Source of the DNA: Actinomadura chibensis NBRC 106107
GTDB lineage: Bacteria; Actinomycetota; Actinomycetes; Streptosporangiales; Streptosporangiaceae
Length of the DNA stretch: 64,000 bases
Direction: 5' to 3'
NCBI RefSeq assembly: GCF_001552135.1
Contig: NZ_BCQP01000025.1
Span: forward strand, 1-64,000
In this document: piece by piece, positions 1-8,185 of the stretch
Position numbering within the stretch: the first letter of the stretch is position 1
Layout: each line of letters begins with the position of its first letter
Made by a program: the position numbers and the translations under genes
Notes under the pieces: model-generated
Told to the model about the DNA's origin: nothing
What the model saw: only the letters and a program-made list of their open reading frames with translations
Database searches by the model: none

Positions 1-1472
1 TCGGGGGTGAGGAGGGCGAAGTGGTCGGTGTCGGCCGTGAGCTTCACCGGGCCGCCGTCGGTGGGGAGGAGGGCGCGGAAGCGTTCGCCGGACGTTCCGG
101 CGCGGCGTTCGATCTCGGCGGAGACCGCCTCCAGGACGTGCCGCGTGTGCAGCCCCTCCGGGCGCGGGAGCGTGTCGAGCAGCGCCTCCCGGGCGCCCGG
201 CACGAACTCGTAGCGCACCCCGCCGACCGGGCGCAGCAGCCCGCTCAGCAGCACCTCGGCGAGCTGCCCCGGGCCTGAGCCGCCGAGGATCCGGTGCTGG
301 ATCAGCCGCATCACCGGCAGGGACGGGACGGAGACCGCGACGTGCGCGGCGAGTTCGGCCGCGTCCGCGGACGCCGTGGCGAGGAACCGGCGGACGCGCT
401 CGCCGACCGGCAGTTCGCGTTCGCGCCGCACGGGCGCCGCGGCGGCGGGCGGCCGGGCGGGCAGCGTCGCGACGGCGGCGGGCTGCGGGTCGGAGCCGGA
501 GACGAGCCGGGCCCACGCGCCGAACCAGCGCGGCGCCACCTCCAGGACGGGCACGGGCACGCCCGCCTTCGCGTCCCCGTCGTACGGGACGAACCGCAGG
601 TCCGTGTTCGGCGCGCCCGGACGGGGCAGGACCGCGACCCCCGGCACGGCCGGGGCGGCGGTGCGCCGCCAGAGGCGCTCGGCGAGCGGCTGGAGGAGCG
701 CGGTCGGCCCGGCCCGCGCCCAGCGCCGGACGGCCCGCGCGGCGCGTCCGTCCCACCAGTGCGGGCCCGAGCAGTCCGACAGGACGAGCACGGCGCGGCG
801 GCCGGACGCGTCGAGCAGCGTGCCGGGGTCCTGGCACGGCGCGCCGGGGGTGGCGGCGACGCCTCCGGTGGTGTCGAGGTAGGCGACGTGGACGTCCCGG
901 AACGCGCCCTGGCGCAGCAGCGTCTCGGTCAGCTCGCGGGCGAGCGGCCGCCACAGCCGCATCGTCGGACCGGTGTCGACGACGAAGGTGAGCGACAGCC
1001 AGCGCTCGGGTTCGGGGACGAGCACCGGCGTCCACACCCCGGTGTCGGCGACGCGGGCGGCCGTCGCGTCCTCGTCCAGCCCGAACCGGTGCCGCGACGG
1101 GACGCGCCGCTTCAGCGGGCGCAGCGCCCGCTGCACGCCGAGCGGGTCCGCGAGCATCGGCGCGGTCGGGACGAGCACCTCCGCCGCCTCCCCGCCCCGC
1201 TCGGGCACGGCCGCGGGCCCTTCGCGCGCCTCTGGCGCGGCGCGGGGATGGAGCGGGGACAGCGCCTCGGGCGCGGGACGCGGGCCGGGCGCGGCGTCCG
1301 GACGCGGAGGCGGCTCCTCGGCCACCCGTGGAACCGCCGGGAGCGGCTCCGGCGAGGGCTCGTCGTCGGGCGGGGTGATGTGGCAGGCGAGCCACAGGAT
1401 CTCGCTCAGCTCAAGGGCGTCGGGCGGGGGGCCGGTGGCCGACAGCGCGTCCCGGAGCCGGTCAATCGTCAT
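1..1472 (-). CDS. SAV_2336 N-terminal domain-type protein (partial, C-terminus outside window)
   Basis: The ATG at 1472 opens a frame of about 490 codons that runs off the left edge without a stop, so the C-terminus is missing. The N-terminal ~30 residues form a small helical segment (DRLRDAL...LWLACHI). A Pro/Glu/Arg-rich linker follows to about residue 95, then a conserved alpha/beta region of the SAV_2336 family: a VVDTGPTM strand-turn near residues 165-171, AVLVLSDCSGPHWWDG, and a stretch rich in Trp and Arg. The VVDTGPT turn recalls a degenerate vWA metal site, which is inference. The start overlaps the stop of the MoxR gene by 11 bases, so it is translationally coupled to the trypsin/MoxR operon. 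Family members co-occur with trypsin-like and MoxR proteins in actinomycetes; their biochemical role is not established. Confidence 0.85.
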   Translation of the reverse strand, partial: MTIDRLRDALSATGPPPDALELSEILWLACHITPPDDEPSPEPLPAVPRVAEEPPPRPDAAPGPRPAPEALSPLHPRAAPEAREGPAAVPERGGEAAEVLVPTAPMLADPLGVQRALRPLKRRVPSRHRFGLDEDATAARVADTGVWTPVLVPEPERWLSLTFVVDTGPTMRLWRPLARELTETLLRQGAFRDVHVAYLDTTGGVAATPGAPCQDPGTLLDASGRRAVLVLSDCSGPHWWDGRAARAVRRWARAGPTALLQPLAERLWRRTAAPAVPGVAVLPRPGAPNTDLRFVPYDGDAKAGVPVPVLEVAPRWFGAWARLVSGSDPQPAAVATLPARPPAAAAPVRRERELPVGERVRRFLATASADAAELAAHVAVSVPSLPVMRLIQHRILGGSGPGQLAEVLLSGLLRPVGGVRYEFVPGAREALLDTLPRPEGLHTRHVLEAVSAEIERRAGTSGERFRALLPTDGGPVKLTADTDHFALLTP

Positions 1473-2436
1473 CGACGGGCCCCGCGAGGTTCGGCATGAC
1501 GCGGTCGGCGAGGGCCCGGCGGTCCTCGGCGTCGGCGTGGCGGCACAGGTAGACGGCGTTGAGGAGCTGGTCGGTCGCCAGCGTCCCGGACGCGGCCCGT
1601 TCGAGGAACCGCCGGACGAGGTCGTCGCTGCGGTCGGCGAGCGGCCCGAGGTGCTCGCGGACGATCGCCGCCAGCTCCGCCTCCCCGGACGGCTGCCGCA
1701 GCTCGACCGTGACGCACCGGCGCAGGAACGCGGGCGGGAACTCGCGCTCGCCGTTGCTGGTCAGCACGACCAGCGGGAACGCGCGGCAGCGGACGGTCCC
1801 GGCGGTGACGGTGACGCGGGCGCCCGGCCCGTCGGCCGTCATCACCTCGGCGGACGGGTCGGCGCGGCGGGACAGCTCCGGCAGCTCGTACTCGCCCTTC
1901 TCGAAGGTCGTGAGGAGGTCGTTGGGCAGGTCGATGTCGCTCTTGTCGATCTCGTCCACGAGCAGGACGCGGGGCCGCCGGTAGGGCAGCAGCGCCGTGC
2001 CGAGGGGGCCGAGGCGGATGAAGCGGCCGATGTCCTCGTCGGCCGCCGGGGACGTGTCGCGTCCGGCCGCGTACAGGCGGGTGAGGGGGTCGTACTGGTA
2101 GAGGCCGTCGCGCAGCGTCGTCCGGCTGGTGATGGGCCAGTGCAGGACGGGCCCGAGCCCCAGTTCGTGGGCCACCGCGTATGCGAGCGTCGACTTCCCC
2201 GTACCGGGCGGACCCGTCACCAACAGCGGACGGCGCAGATACAAGGCGGCGTTGACCTGCTGTACGGCGTCGTCCGACGGGCGGTACGTCGTCGCCTGGT
2301 GCGTGTTGCCCGAACCGCCCTCCGGGTGCGGCAGCACCGGCCCGCCGTCGAACGCGCGCCAGGGCGGCGGCGGAGGCAGCCGGTCGATCCCGTCGTGCGG
2401 GCGACGGCTCCCGGTGTAGAGCAGCCAGTCGGGCAC
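1462..2436 (-). CDS. MoxR-family AAA+ ATPase
   Basis: This 324-residue AAA+ ATPase has Walker A GPPGTGKST at about residues 75-83, Walker B LLVDEID at 158-164 and a sensor-1-like LTSNGEREF segment, followed by FLRRC, all typical of the MoxR branch. MoxR ATPases act as chaperone-like remodelers and usually work with a vWA or vWA-like partner; here the coupled SAV_2336-type gene is the candidate. The first ~50 residues are a Pro-rich extension. The GTG start at 2436 directly abuts the TAG stop of the trypsin gene, and its stop lies inside the SAV_2336 start, so the operon is read as one tightly coupled unit. Confidence 0.93.
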   Translation of the reverse strand: MPDWLLYTGSRRPHDGIDRLPPPPPWRAFDGGPVLPHPEGGSGNTHQATTYRPSDDAVQQVNAALYLRRPLLVTGPPGTGKSTLAYAVAHELGLGPVLHWPITSRTTLRDGLYQYDPLTRLYAAGRDTSPAADEDIGRFIRLGPLGTALLPYRRPRVLLVDEIDKSDIDLPNDLLTTFEKGEYELPELSRRADPSAEVMTADGPGARVTVTAGTVRCRAFPLVVLTSNGEREFPPAFLRRCVTVELRQPSGEAELAAIVREHLGPLADRSDDLVRRFLERAASGTLATDQLLNAVYLCRHADAEDRRALADRVMPNLAGPVDDD

Positions 2437-4101
2437 CTATACCTCCATGGCGAGGGGCGGGTCGGGGAGGCGGGACGGGTCGTCCCAGAGCAGGGTGAGG
2501 GCGCGTCCGCAGTGCGGCTCGCCGTCCGGCGCGACGAGCGCCTCCTTGCGCAGCGCGAGCGCGATGCGCGGCAGTTCGGCGGGCGCCTTGCCGCCGACCG
2601 CTGCGGTCAGCTCGTCCAGGACGCGGTGCCCCCGGCAGTCGTCGTGGGTGGGCGCGCCGCACTGCTCGCGCGTCCACAGCATGACGGGGATGCCGTTGTT
2701 CAGCGCCGCCTTCAGCCACGTCTTCATCGGACGCGACCCGTAGACGAGCACGGAGAAGTCGACGTGCGCCTCAAGCCAGCGCTCGAAGTCGCCGCCCCGG
2801 CGCGGCGCGTCGCAGGCGACCCGGTGCGGCTCGCTGCGGCCCCGCTCGGTCAGCAGCCGCCAGCGGTGGTGGGCCTGGTCGCGGCGGATCGAGCCGGGGC
2901 GCAGGCGCTCCACGTCCCGCACCACCACCGGGTACCGGCGCATCGGGATCCGGTTGCGCGCGTCGACGTACCACTGCTCGAACGGCCTGCCGAGCCAGCT
3001 CTCCGGCACCGCGAACTCGATCATCCAGTCGCGGCCGATCAGCGCGGGCGCGACCGCCGCGACGCCCTCCTCGACGACCGCCCGCACCCTGCGCTCCGGC
3101 ACCCGCTCGACCGGGCGCGACGGGCCCTCCGCCCCGTCGATCCACGTCTGCACGGCGACGTCGAAGGCGTTGTCGAACGTCACCCGCTCCAGCCGGACGA
3201 TCACCGACGCGGGATCGGCGCGCTCCGGCGCGGGCGCGGCGCCCGGCAGGTGCCGGGCGGACCAGGCGGTGAGCCGCTGCCGCCGCGCCTCCGGCAGGTG
3301 CCGTCCGAGCGCCGCCAGGTACCGGACGAGCCGCTCCTCCGCCAGCCCCTCCGCCACGTACCGCACCGACGCCCACGCGGACCGGAAGCCGCCGACCGCG
3401 GGGCGGCCGACCGTCCCCGCGAGGGCGGCGGCGAGCGGGTCGGTGAAGCGGACGCCGTCCAGCAGCTCGCGCAGCTCGCGGCGCGCCTCCGGGGACGCCC
3501 AGCGCAGCGGGAGCAGGTCGTCGAGCGGCTCCCAGTGCGCGCGGAGGCTGGCGAGCGGCAGCATCCAGCCGAGGTCGGCGCGGTCGCCGCCGTGCCGCAG
3601 CTCCGCGTTCGTCACCATCCCGATGACCTCGCCCGTCTCCGTGTCGTACACGGCGGACCCGCTGTAGCCCTCCTCCAGCCAGTCGCCCGGACCGGTCTTC
3701 AGCTCCCACCACTCCTGCCGCATGCCGCGGTGCGGGGACGTCGTCACGGTCGCGTGCCGCTCGTTCCCGTCGTGCCGCCGGGGGAAGCCCCACACGCCGA
3801 ACGTCCGCCCGGCGACGCGCGGGTCGTCGGGCGCGGCGAGCCGCGCGGGCGCGTACGGGACGGGCTCGCGCAGTTCGAGCACCGCGACGTCGCCGAGGTC
3901 GCCCGCGCGGCGCCAGCCGCCGACGTGCGTCACCCGGACGGGCAGGTCCTCGCGCAGGCCGGGGAAGCCGACCCGCGCCTCCGCCAGGCCGCGGACGGAG
4001 TGCGCGCAGGTCAGCAGCCGGTCCGCGGTGACGAGGAAGGCCGCGCCGACCTTGCCGCCGCCGGGCGGGCCGACCCAGGCGCGCCACTGCCAGTCGTCCA
4101 C
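2437..4101 (-). CDS. Trypsin-like serine protease with VMAP-C-like tail
   Basis: A 554-residue protein with three parts. Residues 1-170 are a chymotrypsin-fold protease with an intact triad: His34 in TCAHSV, Asp71 in DLGDVAVLEL and Ser147 in GYSGSAV. Residues ~190-280 form a helical module resembling effector-associated domains. Residues ~300-554 resemble the C-terminal domain of vWA-MoxR-associated proteins (IEFAVPESWLGRPFEQW). There is no signal peptide, so it should act in the cytosol, unlike secreted trypsins. The start is the GTG at 4101, eight bases after the Trypco1 stop. Family knowledge places such proteins in NTP-dependent conflict systems where the protease is the likely effector; the substrate is unknown. 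Confidence 0.9.
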   Translation of the reverse strand: MDDWQWRAWVGPPGGGKVGAAFLVTADRLLTCAHSVRGLAEARVGFPGLREDLPVRVTHVGGWRRAGDLGDVAVLELREPVPYAPARLAAPDDPRVAGRTFGVWGFPRRHDGNERHATVTTSPHRGMRQEWWELKTGPGDWLEEGYSGSAVYDTETGEVIGMVTNAELRHGGDRADLGWMLPLASLRAHWEPLDDLLPLRWASPEARRELRELLDGVRFTDPLAAALAGTVGRPAVGGFRSAWASVRYVAEGLAEERLVRYLAALGRHLPEARRQRLTAWSARHLPGAAPAPERADPASVIVRLERVTFDNAFDVAVQTWIDGAEGPSRPVERVPERRVRAVVEEGVAAVAPALIGRDWMIEFAVPESWLGRPFEQWYVDARNRIPMRRYPVVVRDVERLRPGSIRRDQAHHRWRLLTERGRSEPHRVACDAPRRGGDFERWLEAHVDFSVLVYGSRPMKTWLKAALNNGIPVMLWTREQCGAPTHDDCRGHRVLDELTAAVGGKAPAELPRIALALRKEALVAPDGEPHCGRALTLLWDDPSRLPDPPLAMEV

Positions 4102-4108
4102 GATGCGG

Positions 4109-4459
4109 CTACGCCCCCTCCTCGCCGGTCCCGGCGGCCCCGGCGGGCGGGCGGCCCCAGGTCAGCTTGACCTTGAGCTGCCCCTCGACGGAGGTCTTGG
4201 CGATCACCGCCCCGGCCGCCGCGTTGAGCTTCACGCCGAACTCCAGCTCGACCCCGTCCGGGTCGGCGGCGCCGCCGCGCAGCGCCGCGAGCGCGGAGTC
4301 GGCCGCGTCCCTGATGCTCTGGAACGCCTCCTCGAAGGAGGCCGCCGCGTCGTGGATCATGTCGCCCGCGCGGGACACCGACTGGAACCCCGGCTCCCGG
4401 TCGTCGGTCTCCACGACGACCGCCCCGCGCTCCGTCCGCCACCGCACCAGTTCGTCCAC
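4109..4459 (-). CDS. CU044_2847 family small protein (Trypsin-co-occurring domain 1)
   Basis: A 116-residue protein and first gene of the locus. The C-terminal half carries the Trypco1 signature (VELEFGVKLN, then AGAVIAKTSVEG and KLTW), while residues 30-60 are helical and Ala-rich. Family knowledge says this domain sits next to trypsin-like proteases in actinobacterial conflict loci; it is proposed as an adaptor or sensor and no activity is proven. It starts at a GTG (4459) with a GGAAGG/AGGG purine-rich leader, and two hairpins sit directly upstream in the leader. The trypsin gene begins eight bases after its stop. Confidence 0.9.
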   Translation of the reverse strand: MDELVRWRTERGAVVVETDDREPGFQSVSRAGDMIHDAAASFEEAFQSIRDAADSALAALRGGAADPDGVELEFGVKLNAAAGAVIAKTSVEGQLKVKLTWGRPPAGAAGTGEEGA

Positions 4460-4474
4460 CGAGCCCTGCCTTCC

Positions 4475-4506
4475 TGGGGGGCGACCCCCAGACCCCCGGA
4501 GGGGTC
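4475..4506 (-). promoter_or_regulatory. Two tandem GC hairpins in the leader of the Trypco1 operon
   Basis: Read on the minus strand, a GACCCC stem closes over loop TCCG with GGGGTC (4491-4506). A TGGGGG/CCCCCA stem with loop TCGC (4475-4490) follows at once. The first loop is of the very stable UNCG class with the right C-G closing pair. They end about 16 bases before the GTG at 4459, just upstream of the Shine-Dalgarno region. They could be a leader attenuator, a stabilising 5' structure, or a copy of a dispersed repeat. Confidence 0.5.
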
Positions 4507-4627
4507 GTCATGATCCTCGCTCCGCTCCGGTCATAACGCCTCCCCGACCCCGAAATCTATCAAGATCATGCGATTCGGGATGGTTGGCTGGAGACACCCG
4601 GCGGGGGCACGGCCACAGGAGGACATG

Positions 4628-4969
4628 ATGATCACAGTGGAGCAGGTGCGGGCGCTCGCGCTGACGCTGCCGCGCACGTCCGAGCACCTCATCAGGGACC
4701 GGGTGAAGTTCCGCGTCGGCGCGATCGTCTACGTCGCCTTCTCGCGGGACGAGACCGTCATGGGCTTCGCGTTCCCGAAGGAGGAGCGCGCCGCGCTGGT
4801 CGCGTCGGAACCGGCGAAGTTCCACCTCCCCGGCGAGTCGGACATGCGCTTCAACTGGGTGCACGCGTGGACGTCCGCCCTCGACGAGCCCGAGATGCGC
4901 GAACTGGTCGTGGAGGCGTGGCGGATGGTCGTCCCGAAGAAGGTGGCCGCCGCCCGCCTCGGCCTCTAG
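4628..4969 (+). CDS. MmcQ/YjbR family protein
   Basis: This 113-residue protein has the MmcQ/YjbR pattern: an N-terminal helix (TVEQVRALALTLPRTSEH), a beta sheet with KFRVG and VMGFAFPKEER, and a C-terminal helix with LVVEAWRMVVPKKV. The fold resembles the CyaY/MotCF-type DNA-binding fold, and family members are usually called DNA-binding proteins, but no target is known. I chose the ATG at 4628 because AGGAGG at 4617-4622 is five bases away; the ATG at 4625 is too close, and an upstream in-frame ATG at 4568 has no ribosome site. It is divergent from the Trypco1 operon. Confidence 0.85.
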   Translation: MITVEQVRALALTLPRTSEHLIRDRVKFRVGAIVYVAFSRDETVMGFAFPKEERAALVASEPAKFHLPGESDMRFNWVHAWTSALDEPEMRELVVEAWRMVVPKKVAAARLGL

Positions 4970-5030
4970 CGCGAGAGGCCCCAGGGCGGGGACGCGGCCG
5001 AACGTCCCGGACAGGGACGGCCTGACCGGC

Positions 5031-6509
5031 TCAGGGGGTGGCGGCGGGCTGGGGTTCCTTCTCGTCCGGGGTCTCCTTCGGCGGGGCCTTCGGCCGCCCG
5101 GACGGCACCCGCCGCCCCCACGCGGCCGCCGCCGCGAAACACGCGAACGGCAGGGCGGGCAGCAGGTAGCGGTAGTCGAAGTCCACCGTGGCGGGCGGGA
5201 TCGCCAGGAGCATCACCGCCGACGTCCAGAACAGGGCCGTTCGTGCGCGCGCGCGCCGCCACACGATCCCCGCCGCGCCCGCGAGCAGGACGAGCCCGAG
5301 CACCGTCCCCGGAACGCTGACCCGTTCCTGGTAGTCGCGCATGAGGCCCGCGTAGGGCTCGACGATGTGGGTGCGTCCGGTGCCGTGCGAGTACTCGTAC
5401 ACGACCGTCCGCCTGGTGCCGCCGCCGTAGACCGGCAGTTCGGGCTTGCGCGCGGTCGGCTTCGTCGGGAAGTGGTAGCGCGCCTCGGTGCCCACGGTCG
5501 GGTACCGGCTGCGGTGCCACGCGAACGTCCGGACGAAGAAGTCGTACGAGGCGACCTTCACGTAGTCGAACGGCTGGTTCCGGATCGCCCAGAACGCGAA
5601 CCGCTGCGCCCGCGCGTTGGTGCCCGGGTCGAACGCGCCCCCGTCGGTCCACCCGGTCGGCGAGCCCTCCTCCCAGATCTGGTGGGACGAGGCGGGCCGG
5701 TCGCCCTTCGGCCCGTGCGGGCACAGGCTCGCCAGGTCGGCGGGCGGGGTGTGGGCGTCGCAGTCGGCGAACGCCGCCGTCCGGCCCCAGAGGAAGATGC
5801 CGTCGACGCCGGTCATCCCGAACCGGCCGTGCTCCTGCTGGTACCACGTCGCGTACGCGCCGACCGGCAGCGCGAACGTCACCGCGAGCGCCGCGTACGC
5901 GGGCCAGCGCGTCCGCCTGACCGCCAGGTACACCAGCGCGATCAGGAACAGCGGGACCCCGACCGTGCGGGTGACGGCCGCGACGCCGAGGAGCGTCCCG
6001 ACGAGCGCGGCCCGCCGCCACCCCGTCGCGCCCGGCTTCGCGAGCACCAGCGTGGCCCCGAGCGCGAGGACGGTGAACAGCGTGTCCGACAGCAGGAGGT
6101 GTTCGAGTTCGAGCTGGTAGGCGTCAAGGAGCAGCGGCGCGACGGCCACCGCCGCCCACGCCCGCCGCACGTCGAAGTCGCGGACGAGCATCCGGTACCC
6201 GGCCGCCGCCAGCCCGACGACCGCCGCGTGCTGCAGCGCCGTGACCAGCGCCAGGCTGTGGAACGGCTTGAGCGTCCAGAGGAAGATCCCGTAGCCGGAC
6301 GGGCGCAGCGGATGCGGGAACGGGTCGTCGGCGATCCGGACGAAGTCGTAGCTGTCGTTGAACCACAGGACCCCGCGGAACCCGAGCATCGCGACGACGC
6401 GCAGCACCACGCCCGCGACCAGCACCGCGGTGAACAGCCGGTTCCCCTTGACGGCGGCCAGCACGGCCCGGGCCGTGGGACGGCGGACGGCCAGCGGGAA
6501 GAACGACAC
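5031..6509 (-). CDS. Multi-pass membrane protein, GT-C glycosyltransferase-like
   Basis: A 492-residue integral membrane protein with about ten hydrophobic segments. It begins with a transmembrane helix (LVAGVVLRVVAMLGF) and an Asp-containing loop FNDSYDFVRIA directly after it, the position where GT-C enzymes keep their catalytic acidic residue. A second acidic patch (ELEHLLLSDTLF) and a large soluble loop with WYQQEHGRFGMTG follow. This layout fits polyprenyl-phosphate-dependent glycosyltransferases of the ArnT/PMT type; donor and acceptor are unknown. The C-terminal tail is charged and Pro/Lys-rich (PKAPPKETPDEKEPQP). Start is the GTG at 6509. It appears monocistronic. Confidence 0.7.
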   Translation of the reverse strand: MSFFPLAVRRPTARAVLAAVKGNRLFTAVLVAGVVLRVVAMLGFRGVLWFNDSYDFVRIADDPFPHPLRPSGYGIFLWTLKPFHSLALVTALQHAAVVGLAAAGYRMLVRDFDVRRAWAAVAVAPLLLDAYQLELEHLLLSDTLFTVLALGATLVLAKPGATGWRRAALVGTLLGVAAVTRTVGVPLFLIALVYLAVRRTRWPAYAALAVTFALPVGAYATWYQQEHGRFGMTGVDGIFLWGRTAAFADCDAHTPPADLASLCPHGPKGDRPASSHQIWEEGSPTGWTDGGAFDPGTNARAQRFAFWAIRNQPFDYVKVASYDFFVRTFAWHRSRYPTVGTEARYHFPTKPTARKPELPVYGGGTRRTVVYEYSHGTGRTHIVEPYAGLMRDYQERVSVPGTVLGLVLLAGAAGIVWRRARARTALFWTSAVMLLAIPPATVDFDYRYLLPALPFACFAAAAAWGRRVPSGRPKAPPKETPDEKEPQPAATP

Positions 6510-6640
6510 CGGGGACCCTAACTGTGGACGTGCGGGCGGACGGGATCCTGCGCCGACCTGGGATCGGCCGCGTCACGCCGGGGCGGGGAGCGGTCACTCC
6601 CACCGCCCACGCATCGGCCGCGATCCTACCAGCGCCCCGA

Positions 6641-7408
6641 TCACTGTCCGGTGTTCGTCTGTATCTCGCTCACGACGAGCGGCGAGGGAGCCGAGGTCAT
6701 CGTCTGGCCGTCGAGGGTGCCCCCGGCCGCGTCGCAGGCCGCGCCGTCGCACGTCCAGGCGACGGACCAGGTGATGGTCGCGGTGATCTGGTACTTGCCG
6801 TCCGGCTGCCCGGCCGACGACCGGGTGTAGGCGTAGTGGCAGGTCCTGCCGTCCTCGGTGCCGCCGTCCTCGCACTTGATCTGCTTCTCGCCCAGGTCCC
6901 AGACCACTCCCTGGACCGTCCCCTTCAACTGGACGGTCTGCCCGCCCTCCGAGATCGGCTCGGTCTCCACGTCGTGGTAGCCGTCCACCCACAGGGACGT
7001 CTTCAGGGCGACGTAGGTCTTGTCCTTGGGGGCGGTGTGCACGACGGGCACGGGGAACTCGGTCGCCGCGCGGGCGCGGAGGACGAGGTCGGCCGTGGTG
7101 GTGGGCGCCGCCTGGAGCGGCGCGGGACCGCCGGGCGCGGGCACGAAGCCCTGGGCCTCGTCGGGGGTCAGGCCCTCCGGCGGAGGGGGCAGCACGGGGC
7201 CGCCGCCGCCCGAGCCGCCACCGGTCCCGCCGCCACCGCCGCCGTGCGAGCCGGGCACGCGGACGACCACGTTGCAGGTTCCGCCGGTGCCCGTCTTGTG
7301 GCAGGGCGCGGCCTGCGCGGGAACGGCGGTCGACAAGGGGATGGCCAGCGCGGTCGCCGTGATGGTGGCGGCGGCCGCGCGGCGCCGGGTGCGGGGGTGC
7401 GGAGGCAT
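6641..7408 (-). CDS. Secreted protein with Gly-rich linker, function unknown
   Basis: A 255-residue protein with an N-terminal signal peptide (RTRRRAAAATITATALA ending AVPAQAAP). A short Cys pair region (CHKTGTGGTC), a Gly-rich flexible linker and a Pro-rich segment follow, then a ~150-residue beta-rich domain with two more Cys pairs (C..DGGTEDGRTC, CDGAAC). Four or more cysteines suggest extracellular disulfides. I chose the ATG at 7408, which has GGAAGGA upstream; the ATG at 7438 would overlap the stop of the preceding lipoprotein gene. Both genes read in the same direction and are probably co-transcribed. I do not recognise the family. Confidence 0.75.
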   Translation of the reverse strand: MPPHPRTRRRAAAATITATALAIPLSTAVPAQAAPCHKTGTGGTCNVVVRVPGSHGGGGGGTGGGSGGGGPVLPPPPEGLTPDEAQGFVPAPGGPAPLQAAPTTTADLVLRARAATEFPVPVVHTAPKDKTYVALKTSLWVDGYHDVETEPISEGGQTVQLKGTVQGVVWDLGEKQIKCEDGGTEDGRTCHYAYTRSSAGQPDGKYQITATITWSVAWTCDGAACDAAGGTLDGQTMTSAPSPLVVSEIQTNTGQ

Positions 7409-7431
7409 CGCGTGTCCTTCCCTGCCGGTCG

Positions 7432-8034
7432 TCAGCATGGACGGTCCTTGACGTTCGCGGCGACCTTCCAGACGCCGGAGTCGTACTGGACGGTGGCCCG
7501 GTAGGCGTAGGTGCCGCCCGGGAGCTCGCCCGTCCGTTTGCCGGTCGTCGCGGAGAAGCGGTAGGCGGCGAGGGTGCGGACGCAGTCGATGACGTAGACC
7601 TTCGTGTTGTCCGTGGCGCGCGCGTACACGCGCGGGTTGAGCGTGTTGGTGAAGCGCCAGATCTCGCCCTTGGCCTTCGTGGCCTCGACGTCCCGGGTGA
7701 CCTCGCTGAGGAGGGGGTCCATGGCGACGGCGGAGAGGGCGGTGGGGTCGTTGGTCTCGTAGGCCTTCTTGTAGGCGGCCTGGAACTCGCGGTAGCGCTT
7801 CAGGGCGGTCTTGAAGAGGCGCTCCGTCGGGATCGCGGACGGCGCCGCGGCGGCCTGGGACGGCGCCGCGCCCGTGTCGAAGGAGCCGTTCGGGGCGAGT
7901 TCGCCGCCGGACCCCGAGTGCGACGAGCCACAGCCCGCGACCGCGAGGGCGCAGAGGGCGAGGACGGCGGGCAGCCGGTCGGCGCGGTGGGATCCCAGTC
8001 GAGGGGGGAGAACCAACCGGGCGCGCATCGCCAT
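7432..8034 (-). CDS. Putative lipoprotein, function unknown
   Basis: A 200-residue lipoprotein with a basic N-region, hydrophobic core and lipobox (LALCALAVAGCGSS). A Ser/Gly/Pro-rich spacer follows. The mature domain (KTALKRYREFQAAYKKAYETND to the C-terminus) has the look of an NTF2-like fold (inference) with a Cys at the extreme C-terminus and one in VIDCVRTL. Its stop lies 24 bases before the start of the secreted Gly-rich protein, so the two look like one operon for a cell-surface function. Two ATG codons (8034, 8028) are possible starts; both give the same lipoprotein. Confidence 0.75.
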   Translation of the reverse strand: MAMRARLVLPPRLGSHRADRLPAVLALCALAVAGCGSSHSGSGGELAPNGSFDTGAAPSQAAAAPSAIPTERLFKTALKRYREFQAAYKKAYETNDPTALSAVAMDPLLSEVTRDVEATKAKGEIWRFTNTLNPRVYARATDNTKVYVIDCVRTLAAYRFSATTGKRTGELPGGTYAYRATVQYDSGVWKVAANVKDRPC

Positions 8035-8185
8035 CCCTGAGCGGCAGCCGACAACGGGGCGGAATACGCGCGAAAGCTTACAGAGGTGCGTGTGACGAGA
8101 AAAGGGATTCGTTGGGAACGGCTTGACCTCGACCGGGCTTGAGGTAACACGCTGCCCTTGGAAAGCGTGATCGAAGGGGTTGCTG

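Noticed and set aside
973..4170. A 1065-codon open frame on the plus strand across the conflict locus
   Set aside because: It is the GC-rich antisense shadow of the trypsin, MoxR and SAV_2336 genes: low-complexity Arg/Gly/Pro content and no domains, whereas the minus strand has complete motifs.
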